From: an uncultured Granulosicoccaceae bacterium
GTDB lineage: Bacteria; Pseudomonadota; Gammaproteobacteria; CALCKW01
NCBI GenBank assembly: GCA_937941555.1
Contig: CALDHJ010000305.1
Location: 1 to 7,943 of the forward strand
DNA: 7,943 nt
Direction of reading: 5' to 3'
Shown: piece after piece, positions 1 through 6,986 of the stretch
How positions within the stretch are numbered: position 1 is the stretch's first letter
Layout: each line of letters starts with the position of its first letter
Made by a program: the position numbers and the translations under genes
Notes under the pieces: model-generated
The model's database searches: none
Seen by the model: only the letters and a program-made list of their open reading frames with translations
Told to the model about the DNA's origin: nothing

Positions 1-1353
1 AGCGCGCCGGGTTGTCGACAAGTGGTTCAACAACGCACGCAACTGTGCCGGTTTTACGGGTTTTGCCATCATCTCGATACCCTCCGCCTGCGATGCGTTG
101 GCCAGTGATTCCGATGGGGCTGCTGTCACGATAACGGCGGGCACGCGGCGGTCGGCGTTGCTGCGAACCGTGCGAACCGCGTCAAGGCCAAGTTCGTCAT
201 TGTCGAGCTGTTGATCAGCAATCACGACATCCGGGTTGAATTCTGTCACGGTGCTCTCGATTCCGCTCAGAGACGACGCAGCGCGCACGGTGCAACCCCA
301 TTGTGTGAGAAGTCCGGACATGGCGGTCAGCAGCACCGGGTCGTTCTCGATCAGCAGAATCTGGAGGGTGGATAACTGACCGTATGGGTGGGCGCGTTGT
401 TCGGTCTTGTCGGATCGAACGTGCTGGTCACCACTGTAACGGTCCAACTCGAGGCTGAACGTGCTCCCGCGACCAATCTCCGACTTCAAGTTCAGGGTGT
501 GTCCAAGGGTGTCAACCATGCGATTGACAATTGACAAGCCCAGACCCAGGCCGGCTGATTGGGTTGTGGATCTGCCACGGTGTCGGCCGCGGTGAAATTC
601 CTCGAAGACAGACTTGAATTCGCCTTTTTCGATCCCGACACCTGTGTCGTACACCGACACCCTGACCTTTCCGCAGCTGTGGCGGGCGCACAGCAACACG
701 CCTCCCTGTTCGGTGTACTGAATGCCATTCGACAGGATGTTCTGAAGTATGCGCCGAAGGATGGTCTTGTCTGACAGGACGCGCAGGTCGGTTTGGCGCA
801 CGCGCAGAGCCAGTCCGCGCTGATTCGCAAGCGGGCTGAGTTCTCCATGCAATTCGTCAAACAACAGGCCCAGCTCGATGGGCTCGATGCGGGGCTCAAC
901 AACGCCGGCGTCCAGGCGCGAGATATCGAGCAGCGTGCGCAGCAGTTCTTCCATGTTGGTCAATGAGCGCTGAATCTGGTCGGTTAGCTGCAAGCCTTTG
1001 GGATCGATGTCGTAATCCATCAGCGAGGAGAGCAGCAGTTGTGCGGCGCTCAGCGGTTGCAGCACATCGTGGCTTGCTGCCGCCAGAAATCGCGTTTTGG
1101 AGAGGTTCGCCTGCTCTGCTGCATCTTTGGCATGTTTGAGCGCGAGATTGCTGTTCTCGAGGCTGTGCAGTGTGTTGGTGAGCTCGACTGTTCGTTGTTT
1201 TATCTGGGCTTCGAGCTCGATCGCGGTTTGAAAAAGCGAGAACGCAGAGCCCTGTCGGTTGTAGGAGCGCTCGACCTGGTTCATCAGCGCTCGGTTGATT
1301 TTCTGCAGGCGCTTGTTCTCCGCGGCGAGGTGGTGCAGCTCGGGTTCTGACAT
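1..1353 (-). CDS. Hybrid sensor histidine kinase with receiver domain, NahK/ErcS'-like (3' end cut by window edge)
   Basis: Reads without a stop from ATG at 1353 to base 1 (451 residues seen), so the C-terminus is missing. Residues about 1-85 are a hydrophilic, probably coiled-coil helix; no PAS, GAF or membrane segment is visible, so it is likely cytoplasmic. A HisKA domain has the H-box SHDVLQPL with phospho-accepting H95. The HATPase_c domain has N205/N209 (N-box), DTGVGI at 236-241 and GLGLGL at 268-273. A C-terminal receiver begins near 330, with E336/N337/D338, phosphoacceptor D380, T410 and K431, so little is probably lost. The HDxLQPL type of H-box is typical of the NahK/ErcS' hybrid kinases. 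In P. aeruginosa NahK is controlled by the FIST protein NosP and feeds phosphate to an Hpt protein; a similar role here is inferred from the FIST gene 13 bases upstream, with which it should be co-transcribed. An in-frame GTG at 1362, behind GGAA at 1375-1372, is an alternative start. Confidence 0.92.
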   Translation of the reverse strand, partial: MSEPELHHLAAENKRLQKINRALMNQVERSYNRQGSAFSLFQTAIELEAQIKQRTVELTNTLHSLENSNLALKHAKDAAEQANLSKTRFLAAASHDVLQPLSAAQLLLSSLMDYDIDPKGLQLTDQIQRSLTNMEELLRTLLDISRLDAGVVEPRIEPIELGLLFDELHGELSPLANQRGLALRVRQTDLRVLSDKTILRRILQNILSNGIQYTEQGGVLLCARHSCGKVRVSVYDTGVGIEKGEFKSVFEEFHRGRHRGRSTTQSAGLGLGLSIVNRMVDTLGHTLNLKSEIGRGSTFSLELDRYSGDQHVRSDKTEQRAHPYGQLSTLQILLIENDPVLLTAMSGLLTQWGCTVRAASSLSGIESTVTEFNPDVVIADQQLDNDELGLDAVRTVRSNADRRVPAVIVTAAPSESLANASQAEGIEMMAKPVKPAQLRALLNHLSTTRRA

Positions 1354-1366
1354 GGCGCTCACACTG

Positions 1367-2575
1367 TCACGTTCCATCGCACGGGGGGGAGCTGGGCTCC
1401 GCAAAGGCGATGCCGGTGCAGGTCTGGTTGATATGCATGGCGTGGAACTGCTCGCCATAGGTCGCGAAGCCGACGAAGTTGAAGGTTTGGTAGAGCTCTG
1501 ACATCGCGTTGTAGAGCCCGCGATTGCGCGCGTCGGCGCGGCGGTAGGCGCAGTCGAAGCCCAATATGGTGTCGAGCGGTCCGATTCGCGATTTCAGTGT
1601 GACCAGTGTTTCGGCGGTCGTCTCAACCATCGCGACGGGTTCCGACAGTGTCAGCACGATACCTTCGTCGATGGCGCAGAAGAACCGAAGTGAGCCATCT
1701 TCGTAGACATGGCTGATGGCTCGGCAGTAGTTCTCTCCGTTGACAGGCACTACCAACGGATTGGATGCAAACGTGTCCGCACTGAGGCTTTCCGGGCTGA
1801 CGCCAAGCAGGCGAGCGTACTCCTGTGCAGCCGGCGCCCCATTGAACTCCGATACCACACGTTCGCTCGGGTCGCAGGCAGTCACAACGAGTTTGTGTTC
1901 TGTTGCGACGAAATTCTTTGTGGAAAAGACTTCGAAAGTGAGATCGGTGCGAACCAGCACCAGAATGGCCGCCCCGGTGTAGCTTGCTCCGTTGAACAGC
2001 TGTGTCGTCTTGTGAAACAGCTGGTCGTCGCCGGATGATCCACCAAGCAGCACAATGCCATCGAGCGCCCGGTTGATCGCGGTCGTCACCGCTTCCTCCG
2101 AACGCGACAATCCGTCGATCACGCTCAATGCAAACACGCGGGCCTTGTCGTCCGAGCAGAAGCGCGAGCGCAGTGTGGTAACGCCCTCGGCGATGTCTTC
2201 CATGCCCTGGTCGGCGACATTCTGAATCAGAACCGCATCGGCCTCGAAATGCGCTCTGGGAAAGAGCAACGCGACGATGTTGTTGCTCTGCAATCCCTCG
2301 GGGGTCAACTCACCTGCTGTCGAGCAACCGACGACCAGCGTGTCTGCTGGTAGCTCGCTCAGCGCGCCGAGGAAGCTGTCGGGTGGGTAGCGTTCCTGAG
2401 AGTAGAAAATCAGCGCAAGGCAATAGGGTGCTTGCCGGCATTCCTCGACCATGCTGCGTGCGAACGCGGCGCCATCACCATCAAATGACCACAGCGTGCA
2501 CAAACCACTCGGATTGACTTGGCGTCCGCTTCGCATTGTCCAGGGTGCCCAGAGCTTGAACAGAAACCGCACCAT
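1367..2575 (-). CDS. FIST-domain sensor protein, NosP-like (putative haem/NO sensor)
   Basis: A 402-residue soluble protein with both halves of the FIST family. The FIST_N half (about 50-235) contains GCSTAGEL at 83-90 and GGSSGDD at 178-184. The FIST_C half (about 245-392) ends in the conserved stretch GFATYGEQFHAMH at 369-381. There is no signal peptide or convincing membrane segment. Family members next to hybrid kinases, such as P. aeruginosa NosP (PA1975), bind haem and nitric oxide and modulate the partner kinase; other FIST proteins are thought to sense small ligands. Haem binding here is inferred; H378 and H381 lie in the most conserved stretch and are candidate ligands. The gene is first of a two-gene operon, 13 bases ahead of the kinase. 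The ATG at 2575 has only a weak AGG upstream (5-base spacer). The first 13 residues are unusually hydrophobic and aromatic, and ATG at 2536 (residue 14) is a realistic alternative start. Confidence 0.88.
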   Translation of the reverse strand: MVRFLFKLWAPWTMRSGRQVNPSGLCTLWSFDGDGAAFARSMVEECRQAPYCLALIFYSQERYPPDSFLGALSELPADTLVVGCSTAGELTPEGLQSNNIVALLFPRAHFEADAVLIQNVADQGMEDIAEGVTTLRSRFCSDDKARVFALSVIDGLSRSEEAVTTAINRALDGIVLLGGSSGDDQLFHKTTQLFNGASYTGAAILVLVRTDLTFEVFSTKNFVATEHKLVVTACDPSERVVSEFNGAPAAQEYARLLGVSPESLSADTFASNPLVVPVNGENYCRAISHVYEDGSLRFFCAIDEGIVLTLSEPVAMVETTAETLVTLKSRIGPLDTILGFDCAYRRADARNRGLYNAMSELYQTFNFVGFATYGEQFHAMHINQTCTGIAFAEPSSPPCDGT

Positions 2576-2624
2576 AGCAGCCTGTTTTGGCTACTGGAAA
2601 GGCAGACCGGTGGCATTGTGCAGA

Positions 2625-2639
2625 CGCGGATTTTCCGCG
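2625..2639. repeat. Inverted repeat, 6-base arms
   Basis: CGCGGA and TCCGCG are separated by TTT. It lies 50-64 bases upstream of the FIST gene's ATG, in the expected promoter zone of the minus-strand unit. It could be an operator or a leader hairpin; no T-tract follows on either strand, so it is unlikely to be a terminator. Confidence 0.45.
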
Positions 2640-2650
2640 CCCAGAAGGTG

Positions 2651-2670
2651 CATTGGCCTATTGGGCAATG
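2651..2670. promoter_or_regulatory. Imperfect 20-base palindrome, possible operator
   Basis: CATTGGCC and GGGCAATG form 8-base arms with one mismatch around a TATT centre. The size and A/T centre resemble binding sites of dimeric helix-turn-helix regulators, but the motif matches no family I can name. It lies between the two copies of the 12-base direct repeat. Confidence 0.42.
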
Positions 2671-2743
2671 GGATGATCGCCGAGATGCGGTATTGTGCAG
2701 GCTGAGGCGATGGGCGGGTGATGGCGTCGTATCATGTATCCGG

Positions 2744-2766
2744 CTCATGCTGCGCTGCAGCATGAG
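2744..2766. promoter_or_regulatory. Perfect 10-base-arm inverted repeat upstream of coxG
   Basis: CTCATGCTGC and GCAGCATGAG form perfect 10-base arms around GCT. This is the strongest symmetry in the control region. It ends 47 bases before the preferred coxG start and would fall just downstream of the possible -10 at 2730-2735, so it may be a repressor operator near the transcription start or a hairpin in the mRNA leader. No T-run follows, which argues against an intrinsic terminator. Confidence 0.55.
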
Positions 2767-2813
2767 ATCAAGACGGGCGATACGCTGTGTCGCCCACGAC
2801 AGTGGAAAACGTA

Positions 2814-3260
2814 ATGGATATCGTAGGTGAGCGGGTAATTGATGCCCCCCGCGACCGTGTGTGGGACGCGCTGAATGACCCCGAAGTGCTCAAGGCCTGC
2901 ATCATGGGGTGCGAGGAGATCGAACAGGACTCAGAGACTGAGCTTCGGGCCACGGTGGTCGCGAAGTTCGGGCCGGTCAAGGCGAAGTTCAAAGCGGACA
3001 TTTCGCTTGAAGACCTGAACCCGCCCGAGAGCTACCGGCTCGTCGGTCAGGGCCAGGGCGGTATTGCCGGCTTTGCCAAAGGCGGCGCTGCCATCACCCT
3101 TGAAGAGGTGGAAGGCGGCACGAAGCTGTCTTACAACGCCGACATGGCGATCGGTGGAAAGCTTGCGCAAGTGGGCTCGCGGCTGATTGGCAGCACAACC
3201 AACAAAATGATTAACGCTTTTTTTGATGCGCTGGACGAACACTTTTCAGCTGGTAGCTGA
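2814..3260 (+). CDS. coxG: CoxG-like SRPBCC protein (CO dehydrogenase subunit G family)
   Basis: A 148-residue single-domain protein of the CoxG branch of the SRPBCC/START-like fold, which forms a hydrophobic cavity. The diagnostic N-terminus GERVIDAPRDRVWDALND is followed by PEVLKACIMGCEEIE, and a glycine-rich GQGQGGIAGFAKGGA stretch precedes the last strands and the C-terminal helix. The preferred start is ATG at 2814 because it places MDIVGER at the usual family N-terminus; GTG at 2787 would add nine residues. In CO-oxidising bacteria CoxG links the Mo-enzyme to the membrane and the quinone pool, often through a C-terminal tail after the SRPBCC domain. That tail is absent here: the protein stops right after the last helix. 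It is the first gene of the operon, 57 bases ahead of coxS, whereas classical form I clusters carry it at the far end. Confidence 0.87.
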   Translation: MDIVGERVIDAPRDRVWDALNDPEVLKACIMGCEEIEQDSETELRATVVAKFGPVKAKFKADISLEDLNPPESYRLVGQGQGGIAGFAKGGAAITLEEVEGGTKLSYNADMAIGGKLAQVGSRLIGSTTNKMINAFFDALDEHFSAGS

Positions 3261-3284
3261 CCGAGTGAAATTGACAGCAGTGAC

Positions 3285-3296
3285 CCCGCTTGCGGG
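3285..3296 (+). repeat. Short hairpin in the coxG-coxS spacer
   Basis: CCCG and CGGG pair around CTTG (the symmetry extends to CCCGC-TT-GCGGG). It lies ten bases before the coxS ribosome binding site and could affect translation or mRNA processing. It is short enough to be chance. Confidence 0.25.
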
Positions 3297-3305
3297 AGAC
3301 AACCT

Positions 3306-3311
3306 GAGGAG
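3306..3311 (+). promoter_or_regulatory. Ribosome binding site of coxS
   Basis: GAGGAG sits 6 bases before the ATG at 3318. It is a near-consensus Shine-Dalgarno site and fixes the coxS start. Confidence 0.75.
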
Positions 3312-3317
3312 ACAAGA

Positions 3318-3791
3318 ATGTCAGTGAATGTGTCGATGACGGTCAATGGAAAACCGGTCTCGGCAGAAGTGGAAGACGAGATGCTTCTCGTCAACTTTCT
3401 GCGGGATCATCTTCGCCTGACAGGGACTCACGTTGGCTGCGATACCAGCCAGTGTGGCGCCTGTACTATTCACGTGGACGGTGTAGCCGTCAAGTCGTGC
3501 ACCATGCTTGCAGTTCAGGCTGAGGGCAGCAACGTCGCGACTATTGAAGGCGTGTCGGACGGGGAGACACTGCATCCGATGCAGCAGGCGTTCAAGGACA
3601 ACCACGGCCTGCAATGCGGATTTTGTACGCCAGGCATGGTCATGAGTGCGTTGGATATCGTCAAGAACAACCCGTCACCGACCGAGCAGGAAGTGCGCGA
3701 AGCGCTCGAAGGGAACCTGTGTCGCTGCACCGGATACACCAACATCGTTCGCTCGATTATCGCGGGCGCCAAAGAAATGGAGGCGAGCTGA
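3318..3791 (+). CDS. coxS: Form II CO dehydrogenase-type Mo hydroxylase, small [2Fe-2S] subunit
   Basis: A 157-residue iron-sulphur subunit of the xanthine oxidase family that passes electrons from the molybdenum site to FAD. The N-terminal plant-ferredoxin-like domain binds one [2Fe-2S] cluster through C41, C46, C49 (CDTSQCGAC) and C61. The C-terminal all-helical domain binds the second through C100, C103 (QCGFCTPGM) and C135, C137 (NLCRCTGY). All eight ligands are present and the length is normal. No signal peptide is seen, so the enzyme is cytoplasmic. Its TGA stop overlaps the coxL ATG (TGATG), which indicates translational coupling and equal subunit output. Confidence 0.96.
   Translation: MSVNVSMTVNGKPVSAEVEDEMLLVNFLRDHLRLTGTHVGCDTSQCGACTIHVDGVAVKSCTMLAVQAEGSNVATIEGVSDGETLHPMQQAFKDNHGLQCGFCTPGMVMSALDIVKNNPSPTEQEVREALEGNLCRCTGYTNIVRSIIAGAKEMEAS
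3779..3783 (+). promoter_or_regulatory. Ribosome binding site of coxL, inside coxS
   Basis: GGAGG lies 7 bases before ATG 3791, within the last codons of coxS. It decides the coxL start against the much longer upstream extension of the same frame, which begins at 3614 and only overlaps coxS. Confidence 0.7.
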
Positions 3792-6166
3792 TGGCTGCTG
3801 CAGAACCTTTGAACACCGGGATTGGTGAGTCGGTTACCCGCGTAGAAGACAGCCGCTTTCTGCGGGGTCACGGCAACTACGTCGATGACATCATCCTGCC
3901 GAGTCAGACTTACGCCGTGATGGTGCGCTCGCCCTATGCGCGTGCGACTGTCAACGGTATCGACACATCAGCTGCAATGGGATCCGGTGGTGTATTGGCC
4001 GTCCTGACCGCAGACGATTTCAGCGCCTTTGGTGGATTGCCGTGCGGCTGGCAGGTCCACAGCAAGAACGGCGACCCGATGACGGAGCCCAAGCACCCCA
4101 TCCTCGCAGAGGGTGCCGTGCGCCATGTGGGTGATCCGGTCGCCGTTGTCATCGCCGAGAGCAAAGCCGAAGCGCGCCGCGCTGCCGCCCTCGTTGACGT
4201 CAACTACACCGAGATGTCGCCACTGATCGACATGCAGGGCGCGGTAGCAGGGAGCGCCGAGTTGGTCCACAGCGACACCCCAAGTAACGTCTGCTTCGAT
4301 TGGGAGCTCGGCGACGAAGCGGCGACTGAGGCTGCGATTGCCGGTGCGGCGCACGTCACGCGTCTCGAGCTCGTGAACAATCGCCTGGTGCCCAACGCGA
4401 TGGAACCGCGGGCGGCGATTGGCGACTACAACACCGCCAACGGCGAGCACACGCTCTACACCACCAGCCAGAACCCCCACGTCATCCGCTTGCTGATGGG
4501 CGCGTTCGTTCTGAGCCTGCCAGAGCACAAATTGCGCGTGATTGCGCCGGATGTGGGCGGCGGTTTCGGTTCAAAGATCTTCCACTACGCGGAAGAGGCG
4601 ATCGTCACGGTGGCGTCCAAATTGATCGGTCGTCCGGTCAAGTGGACGGCAGACCGCAGTGAGTCGTTCATCTCCGACGCGCACGGCCGGGATCACCTGA
4701 CCACCGTCGAGCTCGCGATGGACGCCAACGGCAAGTTCCTTGCGCTGCGTGCGACGACGCTGGCAAACATGGGCGCCTACCTCTCGACGTTTGCTCCGTC
4801 CGTGCCGACCTACCTGCACGGTACGCTGCTCGCGGGCACCTACACCACACCGGCGATCTACACGAACGTCAAAGGTGTGTTCACCAACACGGTGGCGGTC
4901 GATGCGTACCGCGGTGCGGGCCGGCCCGAGGCGTCCTACCTGCTCGAGCGGGTCGTGGACCTCGCGGCCATAGAAACGGGCATCGACCCGGTGGAATTGC
5001 GTCGCCGCAATTTCATCCAGCCTGATGCGTTTCCGTACGACACGCCGGTCGCTTTGACATACGACATCGGCAATTACCAGGCAACCCTCGACATGGCGCT
5101 CGAAAAGACTGACGCCGCCGGGTTCGAGGGCCGCAAGGCGGCGTCTGCTGCGCGCGGCAAATTGCGTGGGCGCGGGATTGCCTGCTACATCGAGGCCTGC
5201 GGCATCGCGCCGTCCAATATCGCCGGTGCACTGGGTGCACGCGCAGGCCTCTACGAGGCAGCGACGGTTCGGGTCAACCCGACCGGTTCGGTTGCGGTGT
5301 TGACCGGTTCGCACTCGCACGGTCAGGGCCACGAGACAACCTTTGCACAGGTTGTGTCCGATACCCTTGGCATCCCGATTGAAAACGTCGACATCGTGCA
5401 CGGTGACACTGGCAAGATTCCTTTCGGAATGGGCACCTACGGCTCTCGCTCGATCGCTGTCGGTGGGGCGGCTCTGGCCAACGCACTCGACAAGATCGTG
5501 CTCAAGGGGCGGCAGATTGCGGCTCACCTGATGGAAGCCAGCGCGGACGACGTGGTGTTCAAGGACGGTCAGTTCTCGATCGAAGGCACGGACAAATCCG
5601 TTGGCTTCGGCGATGTTGCTCTGACGGCCTACGTGCCGCACAACTTCCCGCTCGAAACGCTTGAGCCGGGTCTGGAGGAAACGGCGTTCTACGACCCGAA
5701 GAACTTCACCTACCCGTCCGGTGCCTATGTCTGTGAGCTGGAAATCGACAAGGAGACCGGTGTTATCGACATCGTCGACTTCCACGCATCAGATGACTTC
5801 GGCAACATCATCAATCCGATGATCGTTGAAGGCCAGGTGCACGGTGGCGTGGCGCAAGGCGTGGGCCAGGCGCTGATGGAAGGAGCGGTCTATGACGACA
5901 ACGGCCAGCTCATGACCGGCAGCTACATGGACTACTGCATGCCCCGAGCTGACGATCTGCCGAACGTGACCGTGAGCAACCACGTCACCGCCTGCACGCA
6001 CAACCCGCTCGGCGTCAAAGGGTGTGGTGAAGCCGGTGCGATCGGTTCGCCACCGGCGGTGGTGAACGCGGTGATCAACGCGTTGGGAGACTACGGTGTC
6101 AAGCACATCGACATGCCCGTGACGGCCCACAAGGTGTGGTCCATCATGAATGCCAACGGCAACTGA
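3791..6166 (+). CDS. coxL: Form II CO dehydrogenase-type Mo hydroxylase, large molybdopterin subunit
   Basis: A 791-residue catalytic subunit of the xanthine oxidase family, normal in length for CoxL. The N-terminal a/b hammerhead domain (about 18-140) starts with [20 protein letters not shown]. The Mo-cofactor-binding region includes VGGGFG at 255-260 and [12 protein letters not shown] at 506-517. The active-site loop is AYRGAGR at 372-378, the form II signature; form I enzymes have AYxCSFR, whose cysteine holds the catalytic copper and is glycine (G375) here. The catalytic glutamate is E747 in [14 protein letters not shown]. The CoxL fold is therefore certain but the substrate is not: form II enzymes have been linked to CO oxidation in some bacteria and found inactive on CO in others, and another small substrate is possible. 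The start at 3791 is supported by GGAGG at 3779-3783 and by overlap with the coxS stop. The gene is followed after 11 bases by coxM. Confidence 0.95.
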   Translation: MAAAEPLNTGIGESVTRVEDSRFLRGHGNYVDDIILPSQTYAVMVRSPYARATVNGIDTSAAMGSGGVLAVLTADDFSAFGGLPCGWQVHSKNGDPMTEPKHPILAEGAVRHVGDPVAVVIAESKAEARRAAALVDVNYTEMSPLIDMQGAVAGSAELVHSDTPSNVCFDWELGDEAATEAAIAGAAHVTRLELVNNRLVPNAMEPRAAIGDYNTANGEHTLYTTSQNPHVIRLLMGAFVLSLPEHKLRVIAPDVGGGFGSKIFHYAEEAIVTVASKLIGRPVKWTADRSESFISDAHGRDHLTTVELAMDANGKFLALRATTLANMGAYLSTFAPSVPTYLHGTLLAGTYTTPAIYTNVKGVFTNTVAVDAYRGAGRPEASYLLERVVDLAAIETGIDPVELRRRNFIQPDAFPYDTPVALTYDIGNYQATLDMALEKTDAAGFEGRKAASAARGKLRGRGIACYIEACGIAPSNIAGALGARAGLYEAATVRVNPTGSVAVLTGSHSHGQGHETTFAQVVSDTLGIPIENVDIVHGDTGKIPFGMGTYGSRSIAVGGAALANALDKIVLKGRQIAAHLMEASADDVVFKDGQFSIEGTDKSVGFGDVALTAYVPHNFPLETLEPGLEETAFYDPKNFTYPSGAYVCELEIDKETGVIDIVDFHASDDFGNIINPMIVEGQVHGGVAQGVGQALMEGAVYDDNGQLMTGSYMDYCMPRADDLPNVTVSNHVTACTHNPLGVKGCGEAGAIGSPPAVVNAVINALGDYGVKHIDMPVTAHKVWSIMNANGN

Positions 6167-6170
6167 GGAG
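6165..6170 (+). promoter_or_regulatory. Ribosome binding site of coxM, overlapping the coxL stop
   Basis: GAGGAG begins inside the coxL TGA and lies 7 bases before ATG 6178. This arrangement favours translation of coxM by ribosomes finishing coxL, and it fixes the start against an upstream ATG at 6136 inside coxL. Confidence 0.72.
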
Positions 6171-6177
6171 AGCCAAG

Positions 6178-6969
6178 ATGGAAGCCTTCAACTACCGTAA
6201 AGCCGGCTCAGCCGACGAAGCCGTTTCAACACTGGCCAGTGCAGCCGACGGGAAATTTCTCGCCGGCGGCATGACCCTGCTGCCAACCATGAAGCAGATG
6301 CTCGCCACACCTGACACCCTGGTCGATCTCGGCGGTGCCAGCGAGCTCGTTGGAATCAGCCGCGACGGTGACAACCTTGTGATCGGTGCGATGACCACCC
6401 ACGCAACCGTGGCCGGCAGCGCCGAGGTGCATTCGGCCATTCCGGCGCTTGCCGCGTTGGCAAGTGGCATTGGTGATCCGATGGTCCGCAACCGCGGCAC
6501 CATTGGCGGATCAATTGCCAACGCTGACCCCGCTGCCGACTACCCCGCGGCAGTCGTCGGGTTGAACGCCACGGTCAACACCAACAAGCGCAGTATCGCG
6601 GCCGACGAGTTCTTCGTCGACGTGTTCGAAACCGCGTTGGCAGACGATGAGCTGGTGGTGTCGGTCAGTTTCCCGATTCCGGCCAAGGCGGCGTACCAGA
6701 AGTTCCCGAACCCGGCCTCTCGCTATGCGGTCGTCGGTGTCATGGTCGCCCAGACCGGGGACGGCGTGCGGGTTGCCGTGACCGGCGCTGGTCCGAGCGT
6801 GTTCCGCGCCAGCAGCTTCGAAGACGCCCTTGGCGGCAACTTCTCGGCGTCTGCGCTGGACGGTCTGTCGGTCTCGGCAGACAACCTCAATGAAGACATC
6901 CACGCGAGTGCTGCCTACCGGGCGAATCTGGTCGGAGTGATGGCCAAGAGGGCAGTCGCTGCCTGTTGA
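6178..6969 (+). CDS. coxM: Form II CO dehydrogenase-type Mo hydroxylase, medium FAD subunit
   Basis: A 263-residue flavoprotein subunit that accepts electrons from the CoxS clusters and delivers them to the external acceptor (probably quinone in CO dehydrogenases). The N-terminal vanillyl-alcohol-oxidase-type FAD domain has both family signatures, AGGMTLLPTMK at 29-39 and TIGGSIANADPAADYP at 108-123. The smaller C-terminal CO dehydrogenase flavoprotein domain runs from about 160 to the end. The length is on the short side of normal with nothing essential missing. It completes the S-L-M set needed for the (LMS)2 heterohexamer and is followed at once by an intrinsic terminator. Confidence 0.95.
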   Translation: MEAFNYRKAGSADEAVSTLASAADGKFLAGGMTLLPTMKQMLATPDTLVDLGGASELVGISRDGDNLVIGAMTTHATVAGSAEVHSAIPALAALASGIGDPMVRNRGTIGGSIANADPAADYPAAVVGLNATVNTNKRSIAADEFFVDVFETALADDELVVSVSFPIPAKAAYQKFPNPASRYAVVGVMVAQTGDGVRVAVTGAGPSVFRASSFEDALGGNFSASALDGLSVSADNLNEDIHASAAYRANLVGVMAKRAVAAC

Positions 6970-6980
6970 GGCAGTCGCTG
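6951..6980 (+). repeat. 11-base direct repeat across the coxM stop codon
   Basis: GGCAGTCGCTG occurs at 6951-6961 (in coxM) and 6970-6980 (after the stop), a 19-base period. The first copy with the next two bases also forms GGCAG-TCG-CTGCC. It looks like a small local duplication that may have created the current 3' end. Confidence 0.5.
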
Positions 6981-6986
6981 ATGATG

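Larger units (their letters stand above)
2612..2700 (+). repeat. 12-base direct repeat pair (2612-2623 and 2689-2700)
   Basis: The two copies read GGCATTGTGCAG and GGTATTGTGCAG, differing at one base, with starts 77 bases apart. They bracket two of the inverted repeats. Spaced direct repeats in a divergent promoter region often bind a transcription factor; no known regulator is recognised from this motif. Chance duplication cannot be excluded. Confidence 0.5.
2576..2813. promoter_or_regulatory. Divergent control region between the FIST/kinase unit and the cox operon
   Basis: This stretch separates two outward-facing genes and so must hold both promoters. No reading frame here looks like a protein. 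It contains three inverted repeats and one near-identical 12-base direct repeat pair, described separately. A TATCAT at 2730-2735 could be a -10 element for the plus-strand operon, but no good -35 lies 16-18 bases before it, so an activator-dependent promoter is possible. I see no clear sigma-54 site and no FNR/DNR-type TTGAT-N4-ATCAA box. Exact promoter positions are not supported. Confidence 0.6.

Noticed and set aside
492..902. Open frame of 136 codons on the minus strand
   Set aside because: It is the out-of-frame shadow of the hybrid kinase on the same strand; the kinase frame carries the N, D and G boxes here without a break.
2744..2766. Reading the large inverted repeat as a terminator
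   Set aside because: No T-tract follows on either strand, and no gene ends toward it: both neighbours are transcribed away from it.
2787..2813. GTG start for coxG at 2787
   Set aside because: It would add nine residues before the conserved MDIVGER start of the CoxG family; not excluded, but ATG 2814 fits better.
2410..2830. Small open frames of 77-117 codons on both strands across the divergent region
   Set aside because: They overlap the ends of the FIST gene and coxG, have no domain-like sequence, and the region looks like control DNA.
3614..3790. N-terminal extension of coxL to an ATG at 3614
   Set aside because: The extra 59 residues lie inside coxS in another frame and look like frame-shifted coxS; GGAGG at 3779-3783 and the family N-terminus support ATG 3791.
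4904..4924. True form I CO dehydrogenase
   Set aside because: The loop reads AYRGAGR, not AYxCSFR, and the gene order S-L-M is that of form II clusters.
4571..5785. Open frame of 404 codons on the minus strand opposite coxL
   Set aside because: It is fully antisense to a gene with intact Mo-hydroxylase motifs, its translation is rich in Arg and Val without recognisable domains, and long antisense frames are expected opposite G+C-biased codons.
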